Source: Pseudomonas sp. CCI4.2 (GTDB lineage: Bacteria > Pseudomonadota > Gammaproteobacteria > Pseudomonadales > Pseudomonadaceae). Taken from it: DNA of 64,000 nucleotides. Position 1 is the first letter of the stretch, and each line of letters starts with the position of its first letter. Position numbers and translations under genes: made by a program. The notes under the pieces are model-generated. The model was given only the letters and a program-made list of their open reading frames with translations, was not told where the DNA came from and ran no database searches. The stretch is from assembly GCF_034350045.1 (NCBI RefSeq), contig NZ_CP133781.1, positions 4,574,501-4,638,500 on the forward strand. Reading direction: 5' to 3'. Below, one piece after another: positions 15,231 to 23,956 of this stretch.

Positions 15231-18200
15231 ATGCTGAATTCAATTATCCGCTTCGCTGTCCGCTTCCGTGGGGTCGTTGTCGCCCTCGCTTGTCTGCTGG
15301 CAGGTTATGGCATCTACACCCTGACTTACGCCCGGCAAGATGTTTTCCCCGAGTTCGCGCCACCGCTGGCGGTGATCCAAACCCAAGCCCCGGGGTTGTC
15401 GTCCGAACAGGTTGAAATGCTGGTCACCCAGCCGATCGAAAATGCAATGGGTGGCACCCTGGGACTGGCGAGCATGCGATCCAAATCGTTACCTGGTCTA
15501 TCCATGGTAACGCTGACCTTCAAGAATGGGGCTGACATTTACCGAGCCAGACAACTGGCTGCGGAGCGGGTCAGTACGCTCACCGGTACTCTCCCGCACG
15601 GGGTCAAAACGCCCGCGCTATTGCCATTAACGTCATCGACCAGCGTCACCCTGGTTGCGGGTATCACCTCTGACACCCGTTCGCTGATGGAGATGCGTAC
15701 ACTGGCCGAGTGGACGATCAAGCCGCAATTGTTGCGCGTGCCGGGCGTGGCAGATGTGATCGTGTTCGGCGGTGATCTAAAGCAGTTTCAGATTCAGGCA
15801 GATGCAAAAAAACTGGTGCAATACGGTCTCTCTCTTCAAGACGTATTGAGTGCTGCTCAGCGCGCAACGGGGATTAGAGGCGCGGGTTTTCTGGAAACCG
15901 AAAACCAGCGCATTGTCTTGAATACCGAGGGTCAAACCGTTACACCAGCGCAGTTGGCGCAAACGGTGCTCAACTATCAGAAGGGTATCGCCGTGCGCCT
16001 GGGCGACGTCGCCTCGGTAGCCTATGGGGCTGCTCCTGCGGTGGGCGCGGCAGCTATCGACGGTAAGCCAGCGGTGTCGCTGATGGTGGAAAGCCAATAC
16101 GGCGCCGACATGATGAACGTTTCCAGTCATGTGGAAAGCACCCTGAAGAGTTTGAAACCTGCGCTGGATGCAGAACAGGTAAGCCTACATCCGGATATCT
16201 TCCGCCCCGCCAGGTTTATCGAAACCGCGATTGGTCACTTGCAGACAGCACTGCTATTGGGAGGCGTGTTAGTTGTCTTGGTGCTGTTTCTGTTCTTGCT
16301 CAATATCCGTACTGCAATCATCTCGGCTACGGCGATTCCGCTGTCCTTGTTAACGGCGGTGATCGTGCTCCATCACTTGGGTGTGAGCCTCAACACCATG
16401 ACCTTGGGCGGCTTGGCCATTGCCTTGGGAGAGGTGGTGGACGATGCCGTGGTCGACGTGGAGAACATTTTCCGTCGACTGCGCCAAAATCAAGCGCTGG
16501 AGCATCACATTTCTCCGGCATTGGTGGTATTACGCGCCTCATACGAAGTCCGCAGTGCCGTGGTGTATGCCACCCTTGTTGTTGCGCTGATTTTCCTACC
16601 CGTACTGGCACTGTCAGGGATCGCCGGGAAACTGTTCGCGCCCTTAGGGCTCGCCTATATCCTCGCGATTTTGGCCTCCCTTGTGGTGGCCCTAACGGTC
16701 ACACCCGCACTCACGTTTATGTTGTTGACCACTAAGCCACTCCAATCGGACGAGCCAAAGTTGGTCCAGCGACTGAAGACCCGCTACCTGAAATTACTCG
16801 CCAGGGTCGAATCACACTCTCGCTCAATCGTATGGATGATCATCATTCTCTGCACAGTGGCGGCCAGCGCGCTGCCGTTTTTTGGCGGTAACTTCATACC
16901 GGAATTGAAGGAGGGACATTACCTGATCCATATGGCGTTGGCTCCCGGCTCTTCTTTGACCGAATCCATGCGCGTGGGTGACCGTGTGGCGAAGCAGCTG
17001 AGCACAGTTCCCGGCGTGCGACTGGTAGCGCAACGCGCAGGGCGAACCAGCGAAGTGGTCGACCCCACCGGCGTCCATGTCAGTGAGTTCGAAGTGGATT
17101 TGAATACCTTGTCCGCCGCCGAGGAAACCCAAACCGTGGCGCATATCCAACAAGTACTGGCCAGCTTTCCAGGGCTGACGACGTCGGTGAATACATTCCT
17201 GACTGAACGGGTGGACGAAAGCATCTCCGGTGTCACCGCGCCGGTCGTTATCAATATCTTTGGCACTGATCTGGATGTGCTGGAAAGCAAAGCCCAGGAA
17301 ATTGCCCAGGTAATAGGTCGAATCCCAGGCACCATCGGCCTAAGAGTCGAGTCCGCCCAACATGTACCGCAATTGACCATCAGGCTGCGGCCTGAGCAAT
17401 TGACCCATTGGGGGTTCGAACCGGTTGATGTGATGGAGGCGATTCAAGTGGCTTATGACGGAGTGACCGCCAGCCAAATCTATCAGGGCAACCAGACTTA
17501 TGACGTCACCGTCTCGTTAACTCCCACGGCCCATCACAGCATCGCAACAGTTGGGTCACTGCTGCTACGCAACAAAACCGGAACAACGGTGCCGCTTGAT
17601 CAACTGGCCTTGATCACTCAAACCACCAGTCGTTACCAAATCATGCACAGCGGTGGCCAACGCCTGCAAACCGTCTCGACCGCCGTACATGGCCGTGCGG
17701 TGAGCGACTTCGTTCAGGAGGCTCAACGGTTAATAAACAAGGAGGTAGCTCTCCCCAAGGGAACCTATGTTTTGTTTGCTGGTGAGGAACAAGCACGTGC
17801 GCAATCACAACAGGACTTACTGGTTTACACAGCTGCAGCGATCATTGGGATTGTGCTGCTTTTGTTTCTCGCCCTCAAAAGTATGCGTGCGTTGGTCTTA
17901 GTCCTCGTGAATCTGCCTTTCGCCTTAGTAGGCGGTGTAGTGACCGTGTTGGTGTGCGGTGGAAACTTGTCATTGGGATCGCTTGTCGGGTTTGTCACCC
18001 TGTTTGGGATCACGCTGCGCAACTCCATCATGCTCGTCTCGCATTACTCAAACCTGGTGAATGAAGAAGGTATGACATGGGGCCCGGAAGCCGCTCGAAG
18101 AGGTGCTGCCGAACGACTGGTGCCGATCTTGATGACAGCCGTGGTGACCGCGCTGGGATTGCTACCGCTGGCGCTCGCCAGTGGGGCAGCGGGTAATGAA

Positions 18201-18350
18201 ATCGAAGGGCCTATGGCTATCGTTATCCTGGGTGGGTTGGTGACTTCGACCGCACTCAATCTGTTGGTGTTACCGACCCTGGCGTTGCATTTTGGACGCT
18301 TTGAAAAGCGCGTAGAAGAGTTCCCCGCTGACGTGGCAACTGCGTCATAA
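15231..18350 (+). CDS. RND efflux pump, CusA/CzcA (heavy-metal) superfamily
   Basis: A 1039-residue, 12-TM inner-membrane antiporter. TM1 is at about 12-30, with the large periplasmic loops from about 35-330 and 555-860. The TM4 signature is GEVVDDAVVDVENI, with two adjacent Asp and another Asp before Glu; canonical CzcA-type pumps have VDGAVVMVEN. The variant therefore probably belongs to a less studied subgroup of heavy-metal RND pumps and its substrate should not be assumed to be Zn/Co/Cd. It is the last of the tripartite set (outer-membrane factor, adaptor, pump). Confidence 0.9.
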   Translation: MLNSIIRFAVRFRGVVVALACLLAGYGIYTLTYARQDVFPEFAPPLAVIQTQAPGLSSEQVEMLVTQPIENAMGGTLGLASMRSKSLPGLSMVTLTFKNGADIYRARQLAAERVSTLTGTLPHGVKTPALLPLTSSTSVTLVAGITSDTRSLMEMRTLAEWTIKPQLLRVPGVADVIVFGGDLKQFQIQADAKKLVQYGLSLQDVLSAAQRATGIRGAGFLETENQRIVLNTEGQTVTPAQLAQTVLNYQKGIAVRLGDVASVAYGAAPAVGAAAIDGKPAVSLMVESQYGADMMNVSSHVESTLKSLKPALDAEQVSLHPDIFRPARFIETAIGHLQTALLLGGVLVVLVLFLFLLNIRTAIISATAIPLSLLTAVIVLHHLGVSLNTMTLGGLAIALGEVVDDAVVDVENIFRRLRQNQALEHHISPALVVLRASYEVRSAVVYATLVVALIFLPVLALSGIAGKLFAPLGLAYILAILASLVVALTVTPALTFMLLTTKPLQSDEPKLVQRLKTRYLKLLARVESHSRSIVWMIIILCTVAASALPFFGGNFIPELKEGHYLIHMALAPGSSLTESMRVGDRVAKQLSTVPGVRLVAQRAGRTSEVVDPTGVHVSEFEVDLNTLSAAEETQTVAHIQQVLASFPGLTTSVNTFLTERVDESISGVTAPVVINIFGTDLDVLESKAQEIAQVIGRIPGTIGLRVESAQHVPQLTIRLRPEQLTHWGFEPVDVMEAIQVAYDGVTASQIYQGNQTYDVTVSLTPTAHHSIATVGSLLLRNKTGTTVPLDQLALITQTTSRYQIMHSGGQRLQTVSTAVHGRAVSDFVQEAQRLINKEVALPKGTYVLFAGEEQARAQSQQDLLVYTAAAIIGIVLLLFLALKSMRALVLVLVNLPFALVGGVVTVLVCGGNLSLGSLVGFVTLFGITLRNSIMLVSHYSNLVNEEGMTWGPEAARRGAAERLVPILMTAVVTALGLLPLALASGAAGNEIEGPMAIVILGGLVTSTALNLLVLPTLALHFGRFEKRVEEFPADVATAS

Positions 18351-18422
18351 CGGTTGTGTGACCTCTAGGGAAGAGGCGCATCTTGATTGCTTCATCACCG
18401 GTACTACATAGGCAGCCCATGC

Positions 18423-20417
18423 ATGATGACGTCCCTGGTCTCATCGGTCATCGATTTCCTCACGGCGCATCCGCATGTTGCCTATCTGGCGGTGTTTCTT
18501 CTGGCACTTTCCGAGTCAATCCCGATCATCGGTGCCGTCGTTCCAGGCACTGCCGTGATCCTCGCGCTCAGTGCCTTGGTGCCAAGTGGCGTATTATTGC
18601 TCTGGCCGTTGCTGGTCGCCGCCACGTTGGGTGCCATCGCGGGCGATGGTCTTTCGTTCTCGCTCGGGCATCGATACCACCGTGAGATTCTAGGTTTCTG
18701 GCCCTTGAACCGCCACCCGGAACTGATTCAAAGCAGCGAGTCTTTTTTCGAGCGTCACGGGGCTAAGAGTGTTTTTCTTGCGCGCTTTGTACCGGGAGTC
18801 CGCGCCTTCGTCCCGCTCTTAGCTGGCATGATGGGAATGGCAGTCAGTCGGTTTTATGCCGTCAATATAGCCTCGGCGATTGCGTGGGCTTCGTCGCATA
18901 TCCTGTCAGGTGTTCTCGTAGGCGCGACGTTCAGCATTCTCGGAGCCGCTGCAAAACCGCTTGCGATTCTGCTGGTCGTTCTACTCGTGGCGGGCTGGAC
19001 GCTCCTGCATATCATGCGTTGGACGTTGCGACGCGGAGTCCCATACTTCATCGGCGCACTTGGGCGGCTGCGGTACTGGGCCGGCACCCATGACACCTGG
19101 TTGAGCCGCAGACTCTCCCATTTACTAGATCCTTCACGGCCCGAAGTACGGACTCTCGCAGTGTCGGCGGTGCTACTCGTCGGTGCAGCCTGGCTCTTCT
19201 TTGGCATCCTTGAAGATGTCGTCACCGGTGACCCATTGCTGCTCGCAGACAGCGCGATATACCACGCGCTTCAGGAGCTTCGTACAGTGCCAGGCGATAT
19301 GGTGATGATCGCCATTACAGAACTCGGCGACACCACGGTCGTGGTTGCGGTAACGCTGATTGTCTTGCTGTGGCTCATGTGGAAACGCTCCTGGCGTACA
19401 GCTGCCTATTGGCTGATTGCGATTGCCGGCGCTTCAGCACTCAACTCGGTCATCAAAGTGGCGTTGCATCGAGCTCGACCCGGCGAGCTTCTCTACTCCG
19501 GCTGGAGTGCATTTTCCTTCCCTAGCGGCCATAGCACGGTCAATGTCGTGCTCTACGGCTTCCTCGCCTTCCTCATCGCGCGTGAGATCCGCCCAGCATG
19601 GCGCTTCGTGGTCGTTCTCGGCGCAGCAACTCTGATATTTCTGATTGCGTTTTCGCGCCTCTACCTCGGTGCGCATTGGTTTTCCGACGTGCTCGGAGGA
19701 CTGGCATTCGGGTCGGCGTGGCTGGCACTGCTCGGACTGTCCTACCTGAAGCGCCAAGTCGGACACATTGGGCCAAAGGGCCTGCTCGCCGCTGGATGTT
19801 CAGCACTGATTTTCGTCGGAGGATTCAATATCTATCGTAGCCATGCCACCGACAGCGACCGCTATGCTGTCAAAGTAGTAACTCCATCCATGGCCGCCAC
19901 CGATTGGTTGGCGTCGGGTTGGCAGCAACTGCCGGTACGGCGTATCGATCTGACGGGCGAGACAAATGAACCACTGACGTTCCAGTGGGCCGGTGGTCTG
20001 CCGGAGTTGCAAGATGTCCTGCAGCGTAACGGGTGGCGCGACTCAGCGGACTGGACACTGTTGAATACCCTGAATTGGCTTTCCGTCCAGAACGACCCGG
20101 CAGCTCTTCCGGTTATTCCACTTTTCGCTAGTGGCCGACTCCCCAGTCTGACGCTCGTTCGAACGAATAGTGGTGGCGCACTGACCAGCTCGCGCCTAGT
20201 GCTTCGAGTGTGGGTCGTCGATTTCGAGCTCACGAACGGGCGTACTTCACCGCTGTGGATGGGCTCAGTTGTCGAGGAGCGTTTCTATCATCCCCTATCC
20301 CTCTTCACGTTGACGTCGACACAGCAGGATGTGAACGCACCACGGGGCACGCTAACTACTACTTTTGAGGATGGGCGACTCCTTCCTCGCATCCCAGAGA
20401 TGGCAGATGAGGATTGA
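18423..20417 (+). CDS. DedA-PAP2-LssY_C fusion protein
   Basis: A protein of about 664 residues with three parts. The N-terminal DedA domain (about 1-200) has PGTAVILALSALVPSG and ARFVPGVRAFVPLLAG. The central PAP2 domain has KVALHRARPG (about 345), SFPSGHS (about 365) and SRLYLGAHWFSDVLGG (about 409), all three phosphatase motifs intact. The C-terminal domain (about 490-664) has no membrane segments and resembles LssY_C. DedA proteins are known as undecaprenyl-phosphate flippases and PAP2 proteins as C55-PP phosphatases, so one polypeptide could dephosphorylate and return the carrier (inference). ATG 18423 is chosen for homology; its ribosome-binding site is weak. Confidence 0.86.
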   Translation: MMTSLVSSVIDFLTAHPHVAYLAVFLLALSESIPIIGAVVPGTAVILALSALVPSGVLLLWPLLVAATLGAIAGDGLSFSLGHRYHREILGFWPLNRHPELIQSSESFFERHGAKSVFLARFVPGVRAFVPLLAGMMGMAVSRFYAVNIASAIAWASSHILSGVLVGATFSILGAAAKPLAILLVVLLVAGWTLLHIMRWTLRRGVPYFIGALGRLRYWAGTHDTWLSRRLSHLLDPSRPEVRTLAVSAVLLVGAAWLFFGILEDVVTGDPLLLADSAIYHALQELRTVPGDMVMIAITELGDTTVVVAVTLIVLLWLMWKRSWRTAAYWLIAIAGASALNSVIKVALHRARPGELLYSGWSAFSFPSGHSTVNVVLYGFLAFLIAREIRPAWRFVVVLGAATLIFLIAFSRLYLGAHWFSDVLGGLAFGSAWLALLGLSYLKRQVGHIGPKGLLAAGCSALIFVGGFNIYRSHATDSDRYAVKVVTPSMAATDWLASGWQQLPVRRIDLTGETNEPLTFQWAGGLPELQDVLQRNGWRDSADWTLLNTLNWLSVQNDPAALPVIPLFASGRLPSLTLVRTNSGGALTSSRLVLRVWVVDFELTNGRTSPLWMGSVVEERFYHPLSLFTLTSTQQDVNAPRGTLTTTFEDGRLLPRIPEMADED

Positions 20418-20530
20418 GATGGCAAAGTCCTGCTAGCTCGCCATGCAGGGCCTACCCATTACTGACACGCTCTGTTCAACCGGTGAGTTGCTCGAACAGA
20501 TCGAAACTCTTCCAATCTTTGCCTGAGGCA

Positions 20531-21721
20531 TTATTGTTTCTTAATTAACAGTAAGAGCAGAGCTATTGCGGCAAGCAATGCCGCCATGAGGAACGTGCTG
20601 TCTGATCCAATGCTTTGCCATAGCCAGCCGGCAAGAACGCTGGCGATCAGCATGCATACGCCGCTAACTAGATTGAAAATGCCGAAGGCGGTGCCCTTGA
20701 GTTTTCCAGGCGCTTTATCTGCCACCAGCGAGGCAAGAATGCCTTGGCTGAATCCCATATGAAGCCCCCACAAGGCAACGCCCAGCAGCATCGTGATGAC
20801 AGAGCTGGACTGAGCAAGAACCAGATCCGCCAGGACGAGTAGTCCCATACCCACACAGAGCAGTTTCGTGCGACTGATACGATCAGATAACCAGCCGGCA
20901 GGGTAAGCGGACAACGTATAGAAAAGAGCCATTACCACCATCACCAGCGGAATCCAGGTGACAGACAAGCCCATCTGCTGCGCACGTAAAACAAGAAACG
21001 CTTCACTGAACCGGGCAAGTGTAAACAACCCCCCAACGACGACAACCCACCAATACCCCGTGGAAAAATCGCGAAGGACTCGCCAATGAATTGGAGATCG
21101 GTATTTGTGTTCGCTGGAGGCGTGTGTGGGCTCTTTTACACCGGCCACAATGAGCATCACCGCTATTGCTGCCGGGATCACTGCAAACCACAGCACACGC
21201 TGGATATCTGCGAGCCATAGCATCAACACAATGGCCAGGGCGGGCCCAAGAAAAGCCCCTACGGTATCCATCGACTGCCGCAGTCCAAAGCAGGCGCCAC
21301 GGATCTCCGGTGGCGACACATCCGCGACCAGAGCATCTCGTGGTGCCCCGCGAATGCCTTTGCCGATGCGATCCAGAAAGCGGGCTGTAAAGACCACATC
21401 TACCGAGTGAGCCAAAGGAAAAAGTGGTTTAGTCAGAGCGGCTAAACCATATCCGACCAGCAGCAATCCTTTGCGCCGACCGATAAAGTCGCTGATAGCG
21501 CCAGAGAATATCTTGACGAGCATGGCGGTCGACTCTGCTACCCCTTCGATTACCCCGACGGTTAATGCACTCGCCCCCAATGTAGTGACCAAAAATACGG
21601 GCAACAAACTGTGTACCAGCTCAGACGATAGATCCATGAATAAGCTAACAAAGCCCAACGCCCAGATCGCGCGTGGAATACGCAGAGGCTCAGCTTTGGT
21701 ACTTGAAAATTCGCTACTCAT
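20531..21721 (-). CDS. MFS transporter
   Basis: A 12-TM major facilitator protein, 396 residues from the ATG at 21721, which has AGGGTG 5 nt upstream; the frame is also open from ATG 21751 (ten residues more). The A-motif region reads GAISDFIGRRKGLLLVGY, and RAPRDALVADV follows TM4-5. Hydrophobic segments are evenly spaced to the C-terminal LLAAIALLLLLIKK. The family includes efflux and sugar/siderophore-type exporters; no substrate can be inferred. It converges with the DedA-PAP2 gene, with a 113-bp intergenic gap, and may belong to the same accessory block. Confidence 0.85.
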   Translation of the reverse strand: MSSEFSSTKAEPLRIPRAIWALGFVSLFMDLSSELVHSLLPVFLVTTLGASALTVGVIEGVAESTAMLVKIFSGAISDFIGRRKGLLLVGYGLAALTKPLFPLAHSVDVVFTARFLDRIGKGIRGAPRDALVADVSPPEIRGACFGLRQSMDTVGAFLGPALAIVLMLWLADIQRVLWFAVIPAAIAVMLIVAGVKEPTHASSEHKYRSPIHWRVLRDFSTGYWWVVVVGGLFTLARFSEAFLVLRAQQMGLSVTWIPLVMVVMALFYTLSAYPAGWLSDRISRTKLLCVGMGLLVLADLVLAQSSSVITMLLGVALWGLHMGFSQGILASLVADKAPGKLKGTAFGIFNLVSGVCMLIASVLAGWLWQSIGSDSTFLMAALLAAIALLLLLIKKQ

Positions 21722-22114
21722 ATTTTCACCCTGCATGCGTATTTCGCTCATCGCGACCGATCATTTCGCTAACAACATGAACGATTTTTCCAACCAATTG
21801 CGCGTGCTCTAATTCCAACAATATGGGTTAACGATGCCGCTTGTCTTGCGTCTTTTTACGCCGCAGCGGGCATAACGTGCTGTAGCCCGGCGCAAACGCT
21901 CAATCCAGATCCAGATCCAACTCTCCGGCTGCCCTTCCGCGCGCCAAGTGTTACTATTACGCCCCTTTAAAGCCGCACTGACTGATTTTGGGTTGCGCGT
22001 TCTGCGTTCAACCTGCCTTGGCCGTGCGCTTTTTGGCTGTTTTGGGTTGACGCCCAACGCCATTGTGCCGGGCCCTCAAGCCTTTATGCCTTTGCTACCT
22101 TGCAGGACACACTT
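21722..22114. other. Intergenic region between the MFS gene and ybiT
   Basis: About 390 bp with no convincing gene or repeat. It should hold the divergent promoters of the two flanking genes. Several open frames here are antisense or too short and have no ribosome-binding site or family likeness. Confidence 0.5.
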
Positions 22115-23704
22115 TTGATCTCCACAGCTAACATCACCATGCAATTCGGTGCCAAACCCTTGTTCGAGAACGTTTCGGTCAAGTTTGGCGGCGGCAACCG
22201 TTACGGCCTGATCGGCGCTAACGGCTGCGGCAAGTCCACCTTCATGAAGATCATGGGTGGCGACCTGGAGCCTTCGGGTGGGCAGGTGATGCTGGAGCCG
22301 AACGTGCGTCTGGGTAAATTGCACCAGGACCAGTTCGCTTACGAAGAATTCACCGTGATCGATACCGTGATCATGGGTCACGAAGAGCTGTGGAAGGTCA
22401 AGGCCGAGCGCGATCGTATTTATTCGCTGCCGGACATGACCGAAGCTGATGGCATGGCCGTCGCTGAGCTGGAAACCGAGTTCGCCGAAATGGACGGCTA
22501 CACCGCCGAATCCCGCGCCGGTGAATTGCTGTTGGGCCTGGGTATCGGCATCGACCAGCACTTCGGCCCGATGAGCGAAGTCTCGCCGGGCTGGAAACTG
22601 CGCGTGTTGCTGGCGCAGGCGTTGTTCTCCAATCCAGAAGTGCTGTTGCTCGACGAACCGACCAACCACTTGGACATCAACACCATCCGCTGGCTGGAAA
22701 ACATCCTGACCCAGCGCAACAGCACCATGGTCATCATTTCCCACGATAGGCACTTCCTGAACAGTGTCTGCACGCACATGGCCGACCTTGATTACGGTGA
22801 GCTGCGTCTGTTCCCAGGCAACTACGACGAATACATGACCGTGGCGACCCAGTCCCGCGAGCAACTGCTGTCGGACAACGCCAAGAAGAAAGCACAAATC
22901 AACGAACTGCAATCGTTCGTCAGCCGCTTCTCGGCCAACGCCTCGAAATCCAAGCAGGCCAGCTCACGTGCCAAGCAGATCGACAAGATCCACTTGGCCG
23001 AGGTCAAGCCTTCAAGCCGAGTCAGCCCGTTCATTCGTTTCGAACAGAACAAAAAGCTGCACCGTCAGGCGGTCATCGTCGAGCGCATGGCCAAAGGTTT
23101 CGATGGCAAGCCACTGTTCAAGGACTTCAGCTTTGTGGTTGAAGCAGGCGAGCGCGTAGCGATCATCGGCCCGAACGGTATCGGCAAAACTACTCTGCTG
23201 CGCACCTTGGTCAACGAGCTGTCGCCGGACGCCGGTACCGTTAAATGGACAGACGCGGCTGAACTGGGCTACTACGCCCAGGATCACGCGTCTGATTTCG
23301 AAGACGAATCCAACCTGTTCGACTGGATGGGCCGTTGGACTCAGGGCGGCGAGCAAATCGTTCGCGGCACCTTGGGCCGCATGCTGTTCTCCAACGACGA
23401 AATCCTCAAATCGGTCAAAGTGATCTCCGGTGGTGAGCAAGGTCGCATGCTGTTCGGCAAGCTGATCCTGCAGCGGCCGAACGTATTGATCATGGACGAA
23501 CCGACCAACCACTTGGACATGGAATCCATCGAGGCGTTGAACCTTGCACTGGAAAACTACCCAGGCACCTTGATTTTCGTCAGCCATGACCGCGAGTTCG
23601 TATCGTCATTGGCTACCCGCATCATTGAGCTGAGCCCAAGCGGCGTCGTCGACTTCAGCGGCACTTACGATGACTACCTGCGTAGCCAAGGTGTTGTGTT
23701 CTGA
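22115..23704 (+). CDS. ybiT: ABC-F family ATPase YbiT
   Basis: A 529-residue soluble ABC-F protein with two ATPase domains and no membrane domain; such proteins act on ribosomes in the cytosol. Domain 1 has GANGCGKSTF, signature region EVSPGWKLRVLLAQALF and LLLDEPTNHLD. The linker includes SFVSRFSANASKSKQASSRA. Domain 2 has GPNGIGKTTL, SGGEQGRM and LIMDEPTNHLD. The alignment with E. coli YbiT (530 residues) is nearly end to end. The start is TTG 22115 with AGGA 7 nt upstream, which gives the N-terminus ISTANITMQFG. A strong terminator follows. Its precise role on the ribosome is not settled. Confidence 0.95.
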   Translation: MISTANITMQFGAKPLFENVSVKFGGGNRYGLIGANGCGKSTFMKIMGGDLEPSGGQVMLEPNVRLGKLHQDQFAYEEFTVIDTVIMGHEELWKVKAERDRIYSLPDMTEADGMAVAELETEFAEMDGYTAESRAGELLLGLGIGIDQHFGPMSEVSPGWKLRVLLAQALFSNPEVLLLDEPTNHLDINTIRWLENILTQRNSTMVIISHDRHFLNSVCTHMADLDYGELRLFPGNYDEYMTVATQSREQLLSDNAKKKAQINELQSFVSRFSANASKSKQASSRAKQIDKIHLAEVKPSSRVSPFIRFEQNKKLHRQAVIVERMAKGFDGKPLFKDFSFVVEAGERVAIIGPNGIGKTTLLRTLVNELSPDAGTVKWTDAAELGYYAQDHASDFEDESNLFDWMGRWTQGGEQIVRGTLGRMLFSNDEILKSVKVISGGEQGRMLFGKLILQRPNVLIMDEPTNHLDMESIEALNLALENYPGTLIFVSHDREFVSSLATRIIELSPSGVVDFSGTYDDYLRSQGVVF

Positions 23705-23717
23705 TTTGATGACCATG

Positions 23718-23750
23718 AAAAAAGCCCTGTCCTGATGACGGGGCTTTTTT
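23718..23750 (+). terminator. Intrinsic terminator of ybiT
   Basis: The stem AAAAAAGCCCTGTC / GACGGGGCTTTTTT is followed by T residues, 14 bp past the ybiT stop. Confidence 0.9.
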
Positions 23751-23766
23751 TGGTCTGGCACTCTCT

Positions 23767-23843
23767 GTAGCCAACTTGTTGGCGAAGCGGCTTATTGCGG
23801 TGTATCAGGTAAGACGCTTCGCCAACAGGTTGGCTCCTATTAC
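23767..23843. repeat. REP-type palindromic element
   Basis: The left arm GTAGCCAACTTGTTGGCGAAGCG and the right arm CGCTTCGCCAACAGGTTGGCTCCTAT are inverted relative to each other around about 25 bp. Related sequence occurs at 53093-53260. This is a typical intergenic repeat of Pseudomonas. Confidence 0.8.
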
Positions 23844-23956
23844 AGGTTGTGTACGGATCGACCAGGAGTCTGTGGCAAGCGCAAAACAATCGTTAGCCAG
23901 CTTCCTTTTACGCTCGGCCCACGCCATCATGTCGGTCTCCAACCGCCTACCAGCGA

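Noticed and set aside
22076..22912. A 278-codon minus-strand frame over ybiT
   Set aside because: It is antisense to a near-perfect YbiT match and composed of the usual reversed-codon composition.
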